In this document: piece after piece, positions 15,501 to 15,664 of the stretch | How the letters are laid out: each line of letters starts with the position of its first letter | How positions within the stretch are numbered: position 1 is the stretch's first letter | Assembly (NCBI GenBank): GCA_963975265.1 | Contig: CAXBGT010000136.1 | Coordinates: 1 to 15,664 of the forward strand | Source: CAJXUU01 sp963975265 | GTDB lineage: Bacteria > Bacteroidota > Bacteroidia > Chitinophagales > Saprospiraceae | Reading direction: 5' to 3' | DNA length: 15,664 bases | Notes under the pieces: model-generated | What the model was told of the DNA's origin: nothing | The model's input: the letters and a program-made list of their open reading frames with translations, nothing else | Databases searched by the model: none | Made by a program: the position numbers and the translations under genes

Positions 15501-15664
15501 AGTATCATTAAGCTGATAATCATAATCCCAATGAATAATCACGAGATCTTCCGCTTCTTTTACTTCTGAAGTTACTGAAATCAATAATGAATCAACCTCT
15601 GACACTATGATATCGGCATTGTCTATAAAAAGCAGGTCTGTTTTAACGGGTAGCGCACCATTCA
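5022..15664 (-). CDS. Giant modular secreted/surface protein, N-terminus outside window
   Basis: One frame is open from the window edge to TAA 5022-5024, giving more than 3,546 residues. The GTG at 15605 is not the true start, since the frame continues upstream to the edge as NGALPVKTDLLFIDNADIIV with no stop. Numbering residues from that GTG, the order is: FN3-like modules with one CnaB-like insert (1-1120), a seven-bladed propeller (1122-1498), one FN3 (1501-1600), two CnaB-like modules (1603-1790), a beta-rich core (about 1800-2650), Ig-like modules (2680-3010), a duplicated beta module around a GW repeat (3015-3455), and a tail ending RPDGCN. There are no membrane helices and no catalytic motif that I recognise. 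It is presumably extracellular and adhesive or structural; this is inferred from modular content only. No canonical T9SS type A or type B sorting domain is visible, so its export route is open. It has its own terminator. Confidence 0.95.
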   Translation of the reverse strand, partial: NGALPVKTDLLFIDNADIIVSEVDSLLISVTSEVKEAEDLVIIHWDYDYQLNDTTYLTVQRNGELIFEAHDAEGRIDSLIDMSGVPGFNYTYTLEVFRYIGEDVINEIQSIQSVYPLLTPLAGWDYGLAGQFQSSSNEQVDPTILFDWNNYNHPSQNFDGYRIFRNNLLIGEIPKDSNEMLFYVGIPDQEAGYEMRTFRKINGATYESSPYPLVDSLITTNNIWKPAVLVDPISDRAIVVDIDTTSTVSDFYKNAIYTGVLLARKVQTEDDTTYVEIGKLTKDFLVAQATSKSHPLFWDAFGIPNESYTYRLSTYLDINGARYSRDTVFNRVCPEIIPPSNIQKIEEVGKVELTWIDNSLSEGLINQLYVNYEGYELTRRDITNGGTAQLIATLSQKTDNYDDYLSNPIFNLFLDDYVTTDYEYSLRAYFDIDTTRYYSVPLNLNAKPLNGDINEPLPTNFTASKDIPGHIKLCWEWNATKPSEFIIYRDTVAIDTMPTTARAYYDYDAPSDPSVLYKVTSIHSGNESEYVLAEGRMPANMRITGRISNFYTGVGLEGVNIFYTNLEGPGITAGEFQGVTDSDLSGNYYFDDIPKTPGYEYQVKAFSNNVDFNADENLYESFDSASITIAISNEYIVDFLEYTNVPNGESVSPIQHVSANADFDSMFVSIKWSPSHGNYDGFQIFRTNQLIGEVTKGNGFEFKDLNGFPGINYIYLVRAYKTGEGGRVYSEKVAASAVFPSILPVENLTVTAFAEMNRMLVSWSHPLDNHDTYRVRRNGQFMTSIPTGDVLMWYDSTGIPGLEYQYEVTAINGPNISVPVVVTKDYKGVGEARNLQVQVNEFVQACSYALTNDNHVTISWEYTPEAADGFEIYRDGELVAEIGGTQLVYGNPPLVLGTTLMTGTNATFDDYEGLPGTLHTYHVLPYVTREGDRYLSGVEELFLTKSITFPDISETISLDVAQNNVFGSVQINFSYPPYIVNGFEILRDAMPIDTVIETNEGLYIYQDFTGIPGQDYTYAVRAYDLRDNTVYLGSTTCVELVNFPIVPTPQNLTASQGAFENHIEVTWDFSLDAFVDSFYLENLTLNTSTTLGSGRRNLTETVNNFDTDKYEYRIRASRITENQTIYSEWSEVVEGWSSRQVTGNEDEQLGDETLTSRNGYSMDIDGDWAVSGAPAGLEQIVIYHREDGGWRKYETVKSPWGNVDVNFGFSVAISGNTIVVGVAHGDVDTDGAILIYEFDGISWGNFPQIHYSPSPGEFGRSVDIDGDNIVVSNPLFVASDSAARGALYWYKRLPDGIWVFTNSIEINNGVSGPASDMTYFGMGVAIQGEYVLATSYSMSNIGITLAFAKQGTGLWEFTHNFNLNFTYYGEVLRDHLEYKDNVVGLGDPHHNDSTGKVRITETIDNINQTSSLIDILGDAGQSYFGSACSVTKIPSPIDDAIYVAVGAPLYHINGQPHAGISRLYSNVDGSFSLIDEIEKDIPEADDFNGFSIALSHDAWGAGIINDNEINTGSVILKNLIKAPSSVVATEGISLDFDPTETTISWEFDGNVDLLAGFNIYRDEEFLTYRDKATATQIDPITIADSWNDNSGIAGLKYVYSVTSVNNLIPFESYGTSDEGYNRADGRIIGAVRTQMGSAAVPGVTITATGIVKGEVYTYTTTTLANGEYTFNEIYYSSDPDDVTTYELNGEYLDHIIIPQVSSSALLNPLNDPTQAVVDFYDVTAYVIRGVIAQPDVDCPLEGIEVIQIINGQPELGLPATTDENGAYTLVINPFDPDLQEIRVRINQSFTEDDQTTVYGFSPDSDTIITDFSNIPIITELNFNDTLSYNVNLKVKNTCNDAISTGKWNVRVRTLDGCFDQQYATNSNGDLFLDLIPLNYTMQVVGVDVPTSQNQQALDYFSNFPVSLHLLDLHQDSIETNSKEQIEGLAGRQFTFHTAPTIEVEGLDDLICETQTAILDQAKTYTLSFDIAEVHNGTNCPVEEGRIVVINPAAVNTNPIVLVYDEVLETFPDYTFIAGNPNQIFPHAYAITFDYQSLDGDFLGRLTRAAFVQGSIALPGTDIIVDPASGNDAVPYPLLVLRDPPGDQSFSYIAAEQTIGWETEFSKETELNGSLYTEINTEIFGTGTDIGFSLNSGFTKAQTIVTSAEVTTSATITTSDDEDNIGRGADVIVGTGLVMQFGLINKFKVEEGVCNQITKETLYGISPNTATTTWSYQVSQIEDIIQGYINDSIRVEEGTLTVLRGGIPLTQQEARVYLNSNIDNWKEVLIYHDEKTVPHYHLMTLNPTVILPTLFGPDLLGPLYTEAIEIWQAQMRPFFVDLVNGKYVLKEDIIWDSQLISLYNLGAVAIRELKKGGSQANLNAWKFPYVGANNVDLMIPLGSFNLVDFQSIENSPLFTDFLSTFGDPVKNITTGGNVLTEVSINNVSSSETSSSFSSYIGTELDVAATFGGTSNVIVGGFAGLGGGVVFGFVKEAFKTEVKIGAKLDFKASFSNSSSNSVESAVEVGYTIFDDDNIDQLSVAAIQGVAQNMTPYFDFFGGRSSCPPEDGSIFVDAPRIAILDLESGGTSQTKSLFNVPEDEPAEYYVIVENQSPVSSQPDRELEVYLESGSNDNGAVVKINGVSLNNGTYIDSFSVGEPDTLILTIERGPTSYDYPDIQIGFEPTCGEGPREYIYASAYFVNPCSPVTLVAPNQNWVINDDTSKLVVAMQDYDPENPFLVDATVQYRRLGTGMDWTDVPGLQLEKGNFISADSLASNDAEYAEGQIPKYFFIWTVPTGEGLFPDGDYEVRTKMVCDNFSSTISNVIAGKIARNGLNLFGNPQPADQLWTVGDEISFTFNKDLDCALITETFIENNISVFNETTQTEEPFTLSCYANKVIFVMDSLMSNYDGHFLTINVDNIPSLEGNISLPHSWTFRVITQKIYWADSDTIKLRMYQDDIQNLTIDLENSTLNETITELTFEAEDGGFGDWLTIIDPIDQPFEVTPSGRIITFEVDASEPVGIYNETVNVLGVESFGNTPQVHIQLEVIVKPPKWEVDPADFENSMNMIANWRYDTDTIGSITTDDADLISVWVGNEIRGVASITQSGEFFASYLTIYGNAEDGSDTELEFRVWDADLGIEYDGQPSDSIFYIANSTRGTTANPEILIVNAEYDRAKYIYFNQGWTGFSLSDSTINMDVMHKLRTLGSVTEGDMIVTGDKFSQYTDSLGWFNFGASNLEIIDNDEGYMIYLENGPDTLRVTGISPTAGDLTLKSGWNWLGFPFENSEALNDVLDLNTENATGEDRIKLDFPLAGDDDKFANYNIVSDNWNDGNITNLEPYNLYKFYSGHPNGAILSWDPQNNLKGKIIEDDQVRSSEVVDPDDAGTWVMPDFATDQVMPIIAEVIVGGVVANDPADMVAFFENDTIRALANIEEVSALNIFALSMLAEKTIPMSAYDIRYYDASEGVVLTSTDTLTFNNNGVGDVFNPYELIFEEDPCPETLLLGPSGSPFVLDKTFEASAEIRVLGTLNVPDGVNIILSAPKVTIVDMLNTANGATVTVRPDGCN
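7660..10230 (-). other. Unassigned beta-rich core (residues about 1790-2648 of giant protein)
   Basis: I cannot name a domain family for this block. It contains PLLVLRDPPGDQSFSYIA (about 2057-2074). A Ser/Thr-rich alternating segment follows (about 2075-2140: WETEFSKETELNGSLYTEIN ... TTSATITTSDDED), then GRGADVIVGTGLVMQFG. Next is a more helical insert of about 230 residues (ARVYLNSNIDNWKEVLIYHD ...). A second Ser/Thr-rich segment with a Gly-rich hydrophobic centre comes next (about 2400-2490: SSETSSSFSSYIGTELDVAA ... VGGFAGLGGGVVFGFV ... KASFSNSSSNSVESAVEVGY). It then runs TIFDDDN, GGRSSCPPEDGS (about 2520) and VERGP-like TIERGPTSYDYPDIQIGF (about 2622-2640). From memory the same motif order recurs in other very large uncharacterised secreted proteins, so this looks like one conserved unit. 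Confidence 0.55.
10240..10800 (-). other. Two CnaB / carboxypeptidase-regulatory-like modules (residues about 1603-1790)
   Basis: The first reads GRIIGAVRTQMGSAAVPGVT ... TTTTLANGEYTFNEI; the second YVIRGVIAQPDVDCPLEGIE ... ATTDENGAYTLVI. Both follow the G-x-(V/I)-x-x-x-x-x-x-x-(P/L)-x-(P/E)-G-(V/I) opening and T-x-x-x-G-x-Y-x-(F/L) middle typical of prealbumin-like stalk domains. They join the propeller/FN3 part to the unassigned core. Confidence 0.65.
11110..12240 (-). other. Seven-bladed FG-GAP-like beta-propeller (residues about 1122-1498 of giant protein)
   Basis: Seven units of roughly 53 residues start with G-x-S-(V/M)-x-I-x-G-x-x-(I/V)-V-V-G-like cores: GYSMDIDGDWAVSGAP, GFSVAISGNTIVVGVA, GRSVDIDGDNIVVSNP, GMGVAIQGEYVLATSY, a degenerate YKDNVVGLGDP, GSACSVTKI ... 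AIYVAVGAP, and GFSIALSHDAWGAGII. Each is followed by a (G/A)-x-x-x-x-(Y/F) strand such as GAILIYEF or GALYWYKR. This is the integrin-alpha/hyalin-like FG-GAP pattern found in secreted Bacteroidota proteins. Seven units fit a complete closed propeller, a likely ligand- or glycan-binding head. Confidence 0.8.
12241..15605 (-). other. Fibronectin-III-like array with one CnaB-like insert (residues 1-1120 of giant protein)
   Basis: About ten modules of 85-125 residues share the phrase D-G-(F/Y)-x-I-x-R-(D/N)-x-x-L-I-x-E, then D-x-x-G-(I/V/F)-P-G-x-x-Y-x-Y-x-V-x-A. Clear examples: FDGYRIFRNNLLIGEI, YDGFQIFRTNQLIGEV, ADGFEIYRDGELVAEI and VNGFEILRDAMPIDTV, with FTGIPGQDYTYAVRAY and STGIPGLEYQYEVTAI. 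Boundaries run roughly 1-97, 98-199, 200-313, 314-435, 436-520, 625-720, 721-806, 807-930, 931-1024 and 1025-1121. Between the fifth and sixth lies a CnaB/carboxypeptidase-regulatory-like module (about 521-622: ITGRISNFYTGVGLEGVNIF ... DLSGNYYFDDIP). The array probably acts as a stalk or spacer projecting other modules. Confidence 0.8.

Noticed and set aside
15603..15605. GTG as the true start of the giant protein
   Set aside because: The frame stays open for 19 more codons to the window edge and the GTG lies within module-like sequence with no signal peptide.
1..15664. CRISPR arrays, tRNA or rRNA genes, integrase or phage genes
   Set aside because: No regularly spaced repeats, cloverleaf-like sequence, rRNA core motifs or recombinase signatures were seen on either strand.

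Overview
The window looks like an AT-rich stretch of a Bacteroidota genome, probably a gliding or marine lineage of the Saprospiria/Cytophagia/Flavobacteriia type. The evidence is a type IX secretion system (T9SS) type B C-terminal sorting domain next to a PorP/SprF-family outer-membrane protein, a TPR lipoprotein with a Bacteroidota-style lipobox, TAnnTTTG-like -7 promoter elements, A-rich rather than GGAGG-like start regions, and a giant secreted modular protein.

Left part (1-2089, + strand): the 3' end of a T9SS type B cargo gene is followed by a porP/sprF-like gene, the usual cargo/translocon-partner arrangement. Both are broken: the cargo gene by a frameshift near 140-153, and the porP gene by an in-frame TAA at 1853-1855 with homologous coding on both sides. 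A hairpin terminator follows at 2116-2150.

Middle part (2090-5021): an intact TPR lipoprotein gene (2275-3822) is preceded by a candidate -7 element and followed by a terminator-like hairpin. The next roughly 470 bases have no intact gene. They hold a small hairpin and a well-formed 160-bp MITE-like element (4116-4275) with perfect 12-bp terminal inverted repeats and an 8-10 bp flanking direct repeat. Abutting it on the minus strand is a decayed DinB-superfamily gene (4294-4817) with three frameshifts and an in-frame stop; no ordinary ORF call would show it as a gene.

Right part (5022-15664, - strand): one uninterrupted reading frame covers the last 10.6 kb. It is a giant extracellular protein of more than 3,546 residues whose N-terminus lies beyond the window edge. 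Its order is about ten fibronectin-III-like modules with one CnaB-like module among them, a seven-bladed FG-GAP-like propeller, another FN3, two CnaB-like modules, a large beta-rich core with two Ser/Thr-rich alternating-strand segments, Ig-like modules, a duplicated beta module flanking a tandem GW-type repeat, and a short C-terminal tail ending in Cys-Asn. A strong terminator follows its stop codon.

The main theme is contrast. Three of the five protein genes are decayed, while a 10.6-kb frame has stayed open, so general sequencing error is unlikely and TAA is clearly a real stop here. The most interesting objects are the giant protein, especially its unassigned core and unusual tail, and the MITE-like element.
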